A stretch of 64,000 nucleotides of DNA from NCBI GenBank assembly GCA_030704615.1, contig CM060731.1:4960001-5024000 (forward strand), given 5' to 3'. The translations under genes were made by a program, and so were the position numbers. Below the pieces are notes generated by a model. It saw only the letters and a list, made by a program, of their open reading frames with translations, was not told the DNA's origin and ran no database searches. This document shows positions 26,301-53,061 of this stretch, piece after piece. This DNA is from Takakia lepidozioides (Eukaryota > Streptophyta > Takakiopsida > Takakiales > Takakiaceae). Every line of letters begins with the position of its first letter. The stretch's first letter is position 1.

Positions 26301-29300
26301 GGCAACTTGGACAGGGCTTGATGCTTCTTCGAATCCCGACCCCTCCCGTAACTCCTGTGCACCAGCATCATCATCCCCCAATATTGTCACCTGCCCTTCC
26401 GACCCCTCATTACCGTGACCGTTCGCATGCACGCAATCGTTCTGGTGCAGCTTCAGTAGATGGGGGGTCATATGGAATGGCTTATCGCCCCATTAGCAGT
26501 GGCCCACCAGATGGAGACATGGGAATTCAAAGCCCTGTTTTGCAGGGTGTTCCTTCACCAATGATAAGTGTGCAGCCTATCTTGTTTCCCCTTTCGGGAA
26601 ATGGCACATTTCCACTGCCTCCAAATGATTTGCTGGGAAACGTGGAAGCATTGCATGCAGAGATTTTGGAGTATGCCTGCATGGCAAGGCCATCAGCAGA
26701 TGCCAGGATTTGTGCAGAGGCTGCAGTGGATTGTGTTAGAGAGGGTGTTAAGCGACTCTGGCCCAGCGCAGATGTTGAGGTGAGAGTGATTTTTCCTGTT
26801 ATGTTATATACCTAGGCCAACTTGGATAGGAGACTAATATAGATAACCAGATCGGCTGTGTTTTCTAGAAGGGTGGGCTCTCTGCGTGGTGTACAGTTCC
26901 AGGATCTTTCAGGTATTGTTGAACCCAGTTTCTTTCTGAAAGACTCTTCAGTTCACTGACCTAGCGGACAGCGATCCTACCCAAGATAACACTGGTCTTT
27001 ATCTATGGCCAGGTCTTTGGTTCCTTTGCAACTGGGCTGTGCCTTCCACACAGTGATGTTGATGTGGTAGTGGTGGATTCACCACCCCTTCCTGATACAC
27101 CAGAAACAGCTACCTTGTTTGGGTCCCGAGCCCTAGCTCCTCTCGTTCGGGTACTCGGAGCAGCTCTCAAGGAGTATGAGTGGTGTGTGAGCTTATCTAC
27201 CATTGAAACAGCTTCAATGCCTGTGATCAAGCTTCGCTGCAGACCCTCCACAATAGCTGCAGAAATTCTATCTTCGTCCCCATCCCCTGCAGTCGCAATT
27301 GATATAACGATCGGAGGGAGAAAAAAGGGGAATTTGGGAGGGGCCCAGACCACACAGGGAACAGAGGGTGCTGGAAACAATACACAATTGAGTGCAAAGT
27401 TTGAAGCAGCAACGAAATTTCACAATGGTGTAGCTGCAAGGGAATATGTTATTGAGAAACTCCGTGATTTCAGTGCCTTGGCACCACTGGTACATTCCCC
27501 ACACCTTCATATATTTATGGGTTTTCTGTGAAATACTCTCTTTAATTGTACCCTTTCCCTTGTGGACATTATTAATTCTCTGCTCTTCTGTCCTTCCCTC
27601 TGTTTTGTACTACGGTGTTGTTCTACTTGCCCTTGGCAGATACTGCTTTCTCTTAAGAGACTCCCGGAGTCTTTGGCAGATGCCTTCAGCTTAGTGTCTG
27701 GCAGCTTAGCTGCATGAGGCACTTCGTCTTTGGGCTACTCTGGGCTTTCATGTTGTTCTACTTTGTCCCATGGGCCGTTAAGTCTCTCTGTCCCTGCTTA
27801 TCAAGCACTTATGTCCCATAAGCTCTATGGGCTTTCGAGGGACTTTGTTAGTTTTCTTTCTTGCTCTGTGTTTCTCCATTTGGAGAGACAGAGAATGTAC
27901 TCATGAGACATTTGCTGTAGCCTTGTGGCTAGAGACCCCGCACCTAGTTTGGAGAAGAGGGAGAAATGAAATGAAATGGTGCTTTATAACGTCCGCGGAA
28001 AGCTCATAGAGCTTATGGGACAAAATGGAAGAACATGAGAGAGGAACAAATCCAGAAACCACAATTAATGTTCTAGCGATTGTCTAAGGGTGAAGGCCTC
28101 GTGCAGGTAGGCTGCCAAGCATTTTTTATCCTCATAGTGGAAGACATCAGTGAGAGTTTGGGTTCCACTGAATAAACAGTGGAATCTCCCACGGATCTCG
28201 TAGTATAGAGGGCAGTAGAAGAAGAAGTGTTCTTCAGTTTCAATTTCCTTGCTGCGCCCTATGGAGAGAGAGAATGTACTCAGACGTTGTTTGCCGTAGC
28301 CTTATGGCCTTGGAGAAGAGGGAGAGAGAGATACATTTTCACTCCTAGATCCATACATGTTCTTCATATTCTGAGTCCAAATCTTACAGGTGCTACTGCT
28401 GAAGTCATACCTACACCACAGAGGGCTCAACGATGTGTATTCAGGAGGCCTCGGATCATTCTCCCTAACACTGATGCTAGTGTTCTATTTGGAAGTAAGT
28501 CTCCCCGCCTTTTCCTTCAGTGTCTTTTTCTGAGGCTTTTCAAATCATGGCGCGAAGTTTAGTGGTTCCCAGTTAAGTCTGAAGCATGCATGTCACTAAG
28601 TGTCGCCAACTTGGCTGGGATTTTTGAGGAGCAGCTTCCTTACATTGGAAAAACTCCAGTGACATTCTTCTGTTGTTCAAAGAAGTGGCCTTCATTTTGA
28701 GCATGATGGAATATTTCATGCCAGCAACAACTTGTTGCAATATGGCTGCACCCTCATTTCAGACTAAAGGGTACCATCACAACTCTCAGAAATGGCTATT
28801 CTGCTGTACATGTGGGGGAATCTTGTAAGAAGAGGCTGCGTCACAAGGAACTGATTAACCAAATTTATACAGATTATGCAAAATGTTCATTTAACATTGG
28901 ACTGGCTCTCAGGGTCATAGTGTGGTATGCAGTGTAACTGTCTCCATGGGAAGGGGAAAAAGGGCCCTAGGGACACAAATAGGACATCAAAACAAAACAG
29001 AGAACAAATTCCCAGAAACTAAAGAACTACTCAAAGCTCATGAGGAAGAGAAATGAAATGAAATGAAATGGCACTTTATAACGTCCGCAGAAAAGCTCAA
29101 AGAGCTTATAGGACAAAGGGGAAAAACAAGAAAAAGAGACAAAAACACAGCCAAAAGCAGCCCAAAGCAACTACTGCTCAAGGGAAGAGAAAGAGAAAGA
29201 GAAAGATTACATCAAATTCTCTCATTCTTGTCTTTATGTGGTGTTTCTCTGCAATGGCAGCGGGCACCCCTGTCTTGTGGTACACCCCAGAAGGTGACGC

Positions 29301-31424
29301 CTCAGGAGGCACCATCAGCTCCGTCTCCAACCTCCTTTACAAGCTCAGCTCCCCTGATCCAGCCATTTGTCAGCACATCTCTTTCAGCACCCTCTTCAAA
29401 GAGAACTGATTCACTCGACTCTTTTGATGACAATTCATCTTGCTCGTCGGCATCAACTGACACAGCCTTGTCATCAATCAGTACATCCACTTCCACTGCT
29501 TCCTCTTCTGAGGATTCTTTGCTACATGGTGGGTATTTTCAATGCATAGTGTTTCTTTTGTCTACATTGTTTCCCTCTTGCAGGGCAGTCATCAGATTAG
29601 ATTTCAAGTAGACTTTTGCAGGCTTAATGCAATTTTTGGAGGATCATTGGTAGTGAAGTGGAGTTAGCAAGACAGTGCATTCGGCGAGGTCAACATTATG
29701 AGCCAAAGGTTGAACCATTGAGCAAACTCAGTAATAGCTGTTATATCAGCACAATATTGTGCAAGATTCATGCCAGTACCTGAGGAAGGCAAGTTTGAGG
29801 CTTGGCACACCAGTGCCACACTCAGTCATTTGGGAGGTAAAGCCCATGTGGCCACAAACACTTTAACTTTATGTGTTGCTTCAGTCCAACATATGCAGAC
29901 ATAAAGTTCTCGAGATAAATGAATTTGGAAGGGCAATATGTGCACAGGAGGGTTGTCAGTCGTGGAGGATGGATCAGCACGTTTGCAGTCTGGCAGTGGC
30001 GAGCCCCTTGTGCGGAGGGCAGGGGGCATCGTGGAGGAATTGCTGGGGTCAATGCACTCAGTGCAATCTCCAAATTTAGGGACATTGTTGATAGGGTTCC
30101 TGCAGATTTTTGGGATGGAGATTGATTTCTCACATGTGCGCCTTGTCTTGAAGGTTCAACTATACACTGCCTCTTTTGATTTTTCCTTTGCTAGTCTACC
30201 GCTAAAGAGAGTTGTTAGACATTCTGTTTCAATATCTGCAACCTCAACAGAGATGCAAGAAACTTATCGTTCGTGATTACACATCTGTAAAATACTCAAG
30301 CTGACTGGCATAGCACTAGATGCTGTGGGGCTGCTGTGGTAGTTGCACAGAATGTGTGGGAACCTAAAGCATTGGCATGATGACACTGTTGACCGCTCAA
30401 TCTATTGAACTCGTTCTTGGTGGGAATCGCAGGGGAGAAATGGGAGTGGTGGGGGGGGTTTGTTCTGGAACGAAAAGATCCAACGGCCAGTTGCCTTGTG
30501 GATTGACGACCCACTTCGTCCTGGTGCCAATATTGGAGCTGGCTCCTTTGCCATGTTTCATGTGCAAGTAAGTCTATCTGTAGATCTTCTTGAGCTTTAG
30601 GGCACGCTACACCAATGGGGATGAGCTACTTGACTCCATAACATCGAGTGTCCGTCCTGAAAAATATTAGTCGGTTTTGATGGAAATTTGGAGGTTCTCA
30701 ACATGGCACAAAGCTACTGGTTTCTATTGATGAACAAGTGGACTAGAAGTAGCTTAAGGCCCTTTCTATGGAATAGCCTGAAGTCCAAAGTAAGAGTAGG
30801 CTGCTTGTCTATGAAGAATAAGTTAAGAAACTGGGAAAAGGTGACCAGTGCCTCTTGGGCATCATGGTAAGGAAAGCTTACCGTTTGATGTAGTGTATTG
30901 GAGGTCCTCGAGTGAGATTCTCACTTTGCAATCTTTAGAAATTTCTGGTATGGTGAAGACTTTTTGGAAGGCCAGGATTGGGCAAGCCTTGTGATGGTAT
31001 GGCCTCTTCTCATCTCACCTCTTGTCCATCCTCACTATCCATCCCCCATTGAAACCTGCCAGAGGCTCTTTGGCCACAGGGCTGTGGCAAGTGCAGTTAA
31101 TGAGTGAATACCTGAAAGCTTTAGTGCCTCTACCTACAAATTGCTGATGGACTTGATTCGTTCCGGATTACTATTGACTCTCTAAAATTGGACTTGTTAG
31201 CTTTATCCCTTGTTAGCTTTATTCCTGTGCCTGACTTTTAGCTGATCCTATTGAAATTGCAGGTTGCATGGCAGGACATGCTGCAACTGTTGACCAGGTC
31301 TTCGGGATCACCAGGTCCTGTGCTAGCCTTAGAAAGGGTTGGAAAAGGTCCAGGCCGTAGGCGACCCTTGCCATTGCTTGACCAACTATTTTTCAATGGC
31401 AGCAATGCTCCTGCAAACTCATAG
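20349..31424 (+). CDS. DCD domain-terminal nucleotidyltransferase (non-canonical poly(A) polymerase) fusion
   Basis: Eleven exons join in perfect phase: 20349-20508, 23298-23398, 23944-24039, 24254-24364, 24551-26779, 27013-27489, 28390-28494, 29261-29528, 29948-30153, 30433-30567 and 31263-31424 (TAG). That is 4,050 nt, or 1,349 residues. Residues ~32-165 form a DCD domain (GGFIFVCNNDTMSEDFERHL, GLPLFLYNYSTRSLHGVFE, ASRFPAQ, LLFHYDGPKFKLELS), a plant-specific module of stress and cell-death proteins. Residues ~165-840 are low-complexity, Ser/Pro/His/Gln-rich. Residues ~845-1058 are a pol-beta-type nucleotidyltransferase: GSFATG at 902-907, SDVD with Asp914 and Asp916, and a third carboxylate Asp996 in AIDITIGG. 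Residues ~1059-1300 are the PAP/25A-associated helical domain (GLNDVYSGGLGSFSL, NLGTLLIGFLQIFG, IDDPLRPGANIGAGSF). Family knowledge suggests 3' nucleotide addition to RNA, most like plant MEE44/TRF4-type enzymes. No RNA-binding domain is seen; the DCD domain may localise it or recruit partners (inference). Introns 6 and 7 carry antisense LINE fragments. Confidence 0.92.
22444..22473. repeat. Perfect 12-bp inverted repeat in intron 1
   Basis: TACCCTCATCAT (22444-22455), a 6-base loop CCTATG, and its exact reverse complement ATGATGAGGGTA (22462-22473). It lies in the 2.8-kb first intron of the DCD-nucleotidyltransferase gene. I see no coding exon in that intron. The hairpin is too short to be a plant miRNA precursor by itself. 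Confidence 0.8.
27810..28310 (-). mobile_element. LINE-A 3' end plus two LINE-B 3' stubs in intron 6
   Basis: A LINE-A 3' end with its (GAAAT)n tail starts at 27963. It runs through the hairpin (28000-28014) and the 3' UTR into the ORF2 end at about 28260. On either side are short stubs of the LINE-B 3' terminus: GTACTCATGAGACATTTGCT near 27898 and GTACTCAGACGTTGTTTGCC near 28275, both followed by a GTAGCCTT(G/A)TGGC block. A partial TGTCCCATAAGCTCTATGGG near 27813 is another LINE-A-like scrap, apparently on the plus strand. All this lies between exons 27013-27489 and 28390-28494 and is antisense to the host gene except for that scrap. Confidence 0.75.
29046..29190 (-). mobile_element. Short LINE-A 3' end in intron 7
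   Basis: The tail GAAATGAAATGAAATGAAATGG (about 29052-29072), the TTTATAACGTCC block and the hairpin (AAAGCTCAAAGAGCTT) are present. The AAGCAGCCCAAA 3' UTR block follows near 29155, and LINE-A similarity stops by about 29185. It is a severely 5'-truncated insertion on the minus strand, lying about 70 bp upstream of the acceptor of exon 8 (29261). Confidence 0.8.
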
Positions 31425-32179
31425 ACATACATCTCGCAGGAAGATTTTGATCTTTGAACTGTATTTTCCAACACATGCTCTTCCAAACACATTTCTCATC
31501 TACGGAGAAAAAGTACGCGGTCTGTTCAGAAACGTGTTCTGATATGGCAACTGACATCGACATGTTTAATGCTTAGAGGGATTGGTGATCCGAGTTCCTT
31601 GACAAAGCCAGGAAGAGTGTTCCTTTCTGAGTGCTGGAGCTCCCAATTTTGTACGTGGGTGGACAAGTGGATGTGATACCGCTCACGTCTGGAACTGAAT
31701 AATGAACTGCAGCTGATTGTTCCAGTGAATAAGACATGACAGGATGCTTCCAAGATAAGACATGGTTTGCACTCGGTCTCGCACATGATGCTGTGGGTGT
31801 TACACAATGGGGATTAAAGTTAGAATTGATGCCAAATGACTCTTGTTCCTTGAACTGAGGTATGGAGAATGGGGGAACTGTTGCAAGGGGATCATACAAT
31901 CAATGTTGATATTTTTTTTTAACACTGTAACTGCGCTTGCATGGTTTCAGACCACTCCAAGGACATGGTAATAATGCAACACAGTAAATTACATTTGTTG
32001 CGCTGGAGTCCAGCCAAAACACATTAGCTCTCAAATTACTTTCGAGATTGAGATTCGAGATTGAGATTCGAGATTGATTCGAAATAACCAGCCAAGCGAA
32101 AACATGCTCATTTCACACACCAGCCCTTACATCCACAAAAGATTAAAATTCAGATTTGGTAAAATCCCATGGAAGTATA
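31425..32179. other. 3' flank of the DCD-nucleotidyltransferase gene; no gene seen
   Basis: This presumably contains the 3' UTR of the upstream gene. Open stretches on the minus strand (31526-31899) show no family resemblance, and I do not call them. At 32043-32080 there is a small tandem repeat of a 13-bp unit (CGAGATTGAGATT), just under three copies. Confidence 0.5.
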
Positions 32180-32253
32180 CGACCACGATGGGATTCGAAC
32201 CCACGACCTTTGGATCCGAAGTCCAACGCGCTAATCCACTGCGCTACGCGGTC
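32180..32253 (-). tRNA. tRNA-Arg (anticodon UCG)
   Basis: 74 nt on the minus strand form a full cloverleaf. The acceptor GACCGCG pairs with CGTGGTC (one G:T wobble), with discriminator G. The D-stem is GCGC/GCGC around AGTGGATTA. The anticodon stem TTGGA/TCCAA is perfect, with loop CTTCGGA giving anticodon TCG. The variable loop is AGGTC, and the T-arm is GTGGG-TTCGAAT-CCCAT. It has no intron and no encoded CCA. A box (TAGCGCAGTGGATTA) and B box (GGTTCGAATCC) are intact, so it can be transcribed by pol III. It matches the expected nuclear tRNA-Arg(UCG), reading CGA codons and some CGN by wobble. Confidence 0.95.
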
Positions 32254-32754
32254 CGGATGTTATACGATGAAGATAATAATTAAGATATACTAATATATTT
32301 CTAGAATTTTGTACATTATATGGTGATCTGTTGATCGCCACCATTCAATCTGTACCGGGTGCTCATTTGCAATTTGGACGCATTAAATTGTGGTTGCACA
32401 GCTCCAATATATAAAGAGATATATTTAGTCCGTAATACGTATGTCAAAATTGTTGGCAACTCTCATAACCAATCTTTGGAGGTGCCTCGCTAATGTGGCA
32501 TGTTTGTATTACGTACGAGCAGAGTGGCACTTCCCAAGCGTTATTCTGCTACCTCATTGATTACCCACTGGCAATGCAGGAAACAGGTGGTGCCCCGAAA
32601 TGTGAAAAATCCATTATGTATGCTCGGTAGAGAGCAGGGGCCACTAGGTACTGGATGTAGGTGCTACTTAGAATTAAGTTCCACGCATCAATCACCCAAC
32701 CCTTGTGTAGGGAAGAGGAAGAAACAAGAAAGGTAGGTAAGTGTGATTTGTGTA

Positions 32755-32993
32755 TTGTGGGTTTTTTGTTCTTTTTATTTCTTTTTCTTTTTTTGTTTTA
32801 AAGGAAACCTGAGAGCGACTGCTCACAATTCAGGCCCTTGAGGAGGGGGAAAAATTAACCCCATTTCAGATAAGCCATTAGGCACACGATTGGGAACGTC
32901 ACCACCAGACCACCTGGTGACGAACAATCCACCGCGCAGGGCAGCAGGTTCGAAACCTGAACCACGTACCACCTGAGCTAAGCCAATGTGCTT
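32755..32993 (-). mobile_element. tRNA-derived SINE (SINE-2 family)
   Basis: On the minus strand the head has an A box (TTAGCTCAGGTGGTACG, near 32985) and a B box (GGTTTCGAACC). A body follows that includes GGGCCTGAATTGTGAGC and GTCGCTCTCAGG, then an A-rich end (plus-strand T-rich stretch at 32760-32800). The body block recurs in the copy at 55945-56181, which defines a family. No clear target-site duplication was found. Confidence 0.65.
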
Positions 32994-33339
32994 TGTTGGC
33001 TCTCTTGTAGAGAGAGACTTTGCAACATGTTGAAGTCAATGGAGACGTGGTCAAAGGACCTTACGCCGTGTCAAGGCTCTGATTGGTGTGTTGTGCCCCT
33101 TACTTCACCTCCTCTTATGTTTTGTCAAAGCAAGAGAGCCCATCGCCGATTTAGGCTTGTTCTTTTTCTAGAAAAGGGGACTGAATGCAAAGAAAATTGA
33201 AAATTGAATTGAAGGCAAGGTAAAATAACCATGCAGGGAAGCCATGAGACATGAGACCAACAAGGGGGACACCGCGCAGTGTTTTGGGTTCTCTTTACAA
33301 ATTGATATGAAAGTCCTTGCATCTGTCTTTTCCAATGTT

Positions 33340-33925
33340 GGGCGGTTATTTATTCTTGTCTCTAATAACAGTTGGTTATCTATCCGGTTATATATATATG
33401 TAACCGCAGGAGATGAAAACTTGAAATAACCGGTCCCATTAGGAACCGATAGAGTGTAGGCATACAAGTAACCGGTCCCAATAGTAACCGGCAGAGGTCA
33501 AAATTTTAAAAATTGATGTAGACAACCGGTTGGGTGTTTTTTAAGTGGACGGTTATGAATATATATATTGGGTCTAATAACCTAAGGTTATGAGTGGCGG
33601 TTATGAGGTGTGAGTCCTTGGCTAAATTCATGAATGAGCTTGCCACGGCTGTATATATTGAAGCACATTGAAACATTATGATAGGACATTGTATGTTTTG
33701 AAATCCCCAATGATGAGCCCAATTTATTTAGTAATTCCAGATGCATGTGTCATATATCTTAAATATATCGGCAGGGCAGCTCTATTGTACTAATGTAGGC
33801 TTGAAAATATATTTATGATTGATAGAAGTTTCAGCTATAATTCCATATTCATTTTTAAATAAATAAATATACATAACCGGTTGTATAACCCTCAATTATA
33901 GCAAAAATGATAACCGGATTTATGG
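33340..33925. repeat. AT-rich stretch with a cluster of AACCGG/CCGGTT motifs
   Basis: About eleven occurrences of TAACCGG, CCGGTTAT or close variants fall in under 600 bp (near 33381, 33401, 33427, 33444, 33466, 33484, 33522, 33549, 33597, 33877 and 33909), on both strands. Two neighbouring copies share a longer unit, TAACCGGTCCCA(A/T)TA. The rest is AT-rich with TATATATATA runs. It may be the decayed terminal region of a transposon or a cluster of protein-binding sites. It ends where the gypsy-like scrap begins. Confidence 0.5.
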
Positions 33926-34199
33926 GTACCCGACCAAGAGACTGTCGGTTTGTAAAAGCCGGATGCTGCAAAGAGCTATCTTGCTCACACTCTCATGGTC
34001 AAAGAAAAGGTAATTTGCAGTATAGTTCGGGTCAAGTTCTTGGCTCAAGGGTGAGGACGAGGTGGGGCAGTTCTTGGGTGAAGGCGTGTACCTACTGCAC
34101 AAGCACCGTCTCATTACCTCTCACTGCGTGTCCGAGTGGGATTCACGGCTCAGTGCCCCTTCGGATAGGCATGGATGATCCTTTGTACAATGCTCTTCT

Positions 34200-34470
34200 C
34201 CACAGGTGCAAAACCGGCCCCCACCTTACATATCCGAGCTACTCATGTGGCAAGTTAACTATCACTTACCCACCCACCGGGAGAGTGAAAGGAGATTGTT
34301 CAGAGTACACGCTTTGGAAGGTACCTCTGCTGTGGAAGTTCCTCTTAGGTCCGTTGTCTCTGCCTTGCTTGAATTATACCATGCTTCCACCTTTGCTGGC
34401 CATTTGGGGGTTATCTAAAACTGTAAAGAGATTGCAAGAGCAATATCACTGGAAGGGCCCTATGTAAGGC
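34200..34470 (+). pseudogene. Ty3/gypsy integrase zinc-finger remnant
   Basis: Two frames together give a typical integrase H2C2 region: VPLRSVVSALLELYHASTFA, then GHLGV in one frame, and KTVKRLQEQYHWKGPM in the next. The pattern (LYH...AGHLG...KT..RL...Y.W.GM) is the N-terminal zinc-binding segment of gypsy-type integrases. It is broken by a frame change at about 34405 and a stop at 34465. No LTR, reverse transcriptase or polypurine tract is seen nearby, so this is an isolated scrap. Confidence 0.6.
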
Positions 34471-34554
34471 AGCGTGGATGAAAGAGGAGTTGTACAGTTT
34501 GAACCAAGGAGGCACCCTAGCATATTTTAATATGTATTGCTGTGTGCACAAGCT

Positions 34555-35092
34555 GGGACTGCACAAGATATCATTCTGGAGACAGCCCTTACTCACATAT
34601 GCCAAATGCAGGAGCATCAGTTCGACAAAATGGCTCCACATGTTGTGCTCTCATGTAGGATATGCTCAGCATTGGTATGGTAGGGAGGCTTTCAACATGT
34701 ATGAGCAAATGCAACATAACGGGGTGACACCCAATAGTGTCACATTGATTTCCATTCTCAATGCATGTGCCAGCCTAAGGGAACCTTGGAAAGGAAAAGC
34801 AAGTCCATGCCAACATCAGCAAAGCTGGAATGGCATCATGTATCATTCTGGAGAATAGCCTTGTTGAAATGTATGCTATTGTTACTCTAGTGCAATGCTC
34901 AAAGGATATGCTCAGAATGGTTGTGGTAGGGAGGCTTTTGACACCTACAAGCAAATGCAACACCAAGGGGTGGTCCCGGACAAGGTCACAATCAACTGCA
35001 TTGTCAATGCGCATGCCAGCCTAGGAATCCCGCAACAGGGCAAGACAGTCCATGCTGGTATCATCAAAGCTGGCATGGTATGCCTGTTTTAA
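34555..35092 (+). pseudogene. PPR (pentatricopeptide repeat) protein pseudogene, about two repeats
   Basis: It starts with an LLTYAKCRSI-type repeat end, then GYAQHWYGREAFNMYEQMQH and NGVTPNSVTLISILNACASL. About 230 bp later a second repeat reads KGYAQNGCGREAFDTYKQMQ and VTINCIVNAHASLGIPQQGK. These are PLS-type PPR units as found in plant organelle RNA-editing factors. The units are linked only through frame changes and stops, and nothing extends in frame either side, so this is a dead fragment. The consensus is close to the highly amplified PPR genes of ferns and lycophytes. Confidence 0.75.
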
Positions 35093-36102
35093 TCGAAGGC
35101 TATGACAGTTTTGGCGATGGCCATCTGTAAACATTGAATGCATAGTATTTTGTGGAACATGTGGTTCTGAAGGATCATATTAGTGGCAACCCAAGTAGCG
35201 CCTTATTTGTTATAAGTTTTCATCAAATGCCCTGGATAAGTGTCAACCCTATCATGAGACAACAAAGAGATCTAAGTGTAGGGAATCTTGCCATAACACC
35301 TATAGACTAAATCCCAAATTTGTCTCACGCAAAGACATGAACAGTGGGGATTAGATCTCCACCTGCCCTGCTGGAGGAGCATAATCAACAAGCAATCTGG
35401 CTCTCATGTCAATCCCATCTTATGCTATAGACTACTCCCACAATGCAATCATCATACAAACAATGAAAAGAGCTCCAACCACTTTCAGCAGAGCATCTTT
35501 TGAAACCCCACCACCGGCAACCACACCAGAGAAAAGCAGCCAAAGTTTAGAAATTGGCCTTCCAAAAGTTACAAATGTACTCGATGGTATACTGGCAAGT
35601 GTCAGATGGCGAGTATTACAAGTATCACAAAGAAATAATAATGAGAAATACATCAGAAACATGTGGTTTGAACAAACTCTGTACTGCAAACTAGAGTGCT
35701 TTTGGCTTTACCATCCAAACCAACATGATTGAAAACCCAGGTGTAATGTGAGCTAGCAACACAAGGCTGTAGAGCATGGTTTGAACAGGATAGCCTGTTT
35801 CAATCCACCCATGATTGGTTCTATGTCTGTTTCCTGCCCTGTTGAATGACAAAACTAAAATATGACATCTCGCAATACGACTTCACAGAGGCACCAACCT
35901 AGCCTAAGCTCTATCAGTGGTTCCAAAAATTTTAGCTCCTTGAAACTGGACTCTACCCAAGGATGGGGAAGACCACAGATCATGAATGTTCACGCCTGCT
36001 GCAGCAAGTGTGAATTATGGTGTCACTTCACCCCGAAGGGCTACTGCCTTCTGTACAAATCATGACAGAGAGTCCTACCTTCTCTTCTGCAACGATGGTA
36101 GG
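35093..36102. other. Intergenic or 3' UTR of the receptor kinase gene; nothing further seen
   Basis: This lies downstream of the receptor kinase stop codon (36103, minus strand) and after the PPR pseudogene. There is an open stretch on the minus strand at 35432-35689 without recognisable features; I do not call it. Part of this is probably the 3' UTR of the kinase gene. Confidence 0.4.

Positions 36103-53061
<16,959 letters not shown>

Noticed and set aside
24245-26815. A single 856-codon intronless gene
   Set aside because: The 5' and 3' ends of this open stretch run into introns. Splice sites at 24254, 24364, 24551 and 26779 give the DCD and nucleotidyltransferase continuity.
31526-31899. 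Copia-like protease or integrase on the minus strand
   Set aside because: No catalytic motif could be found in any frame.
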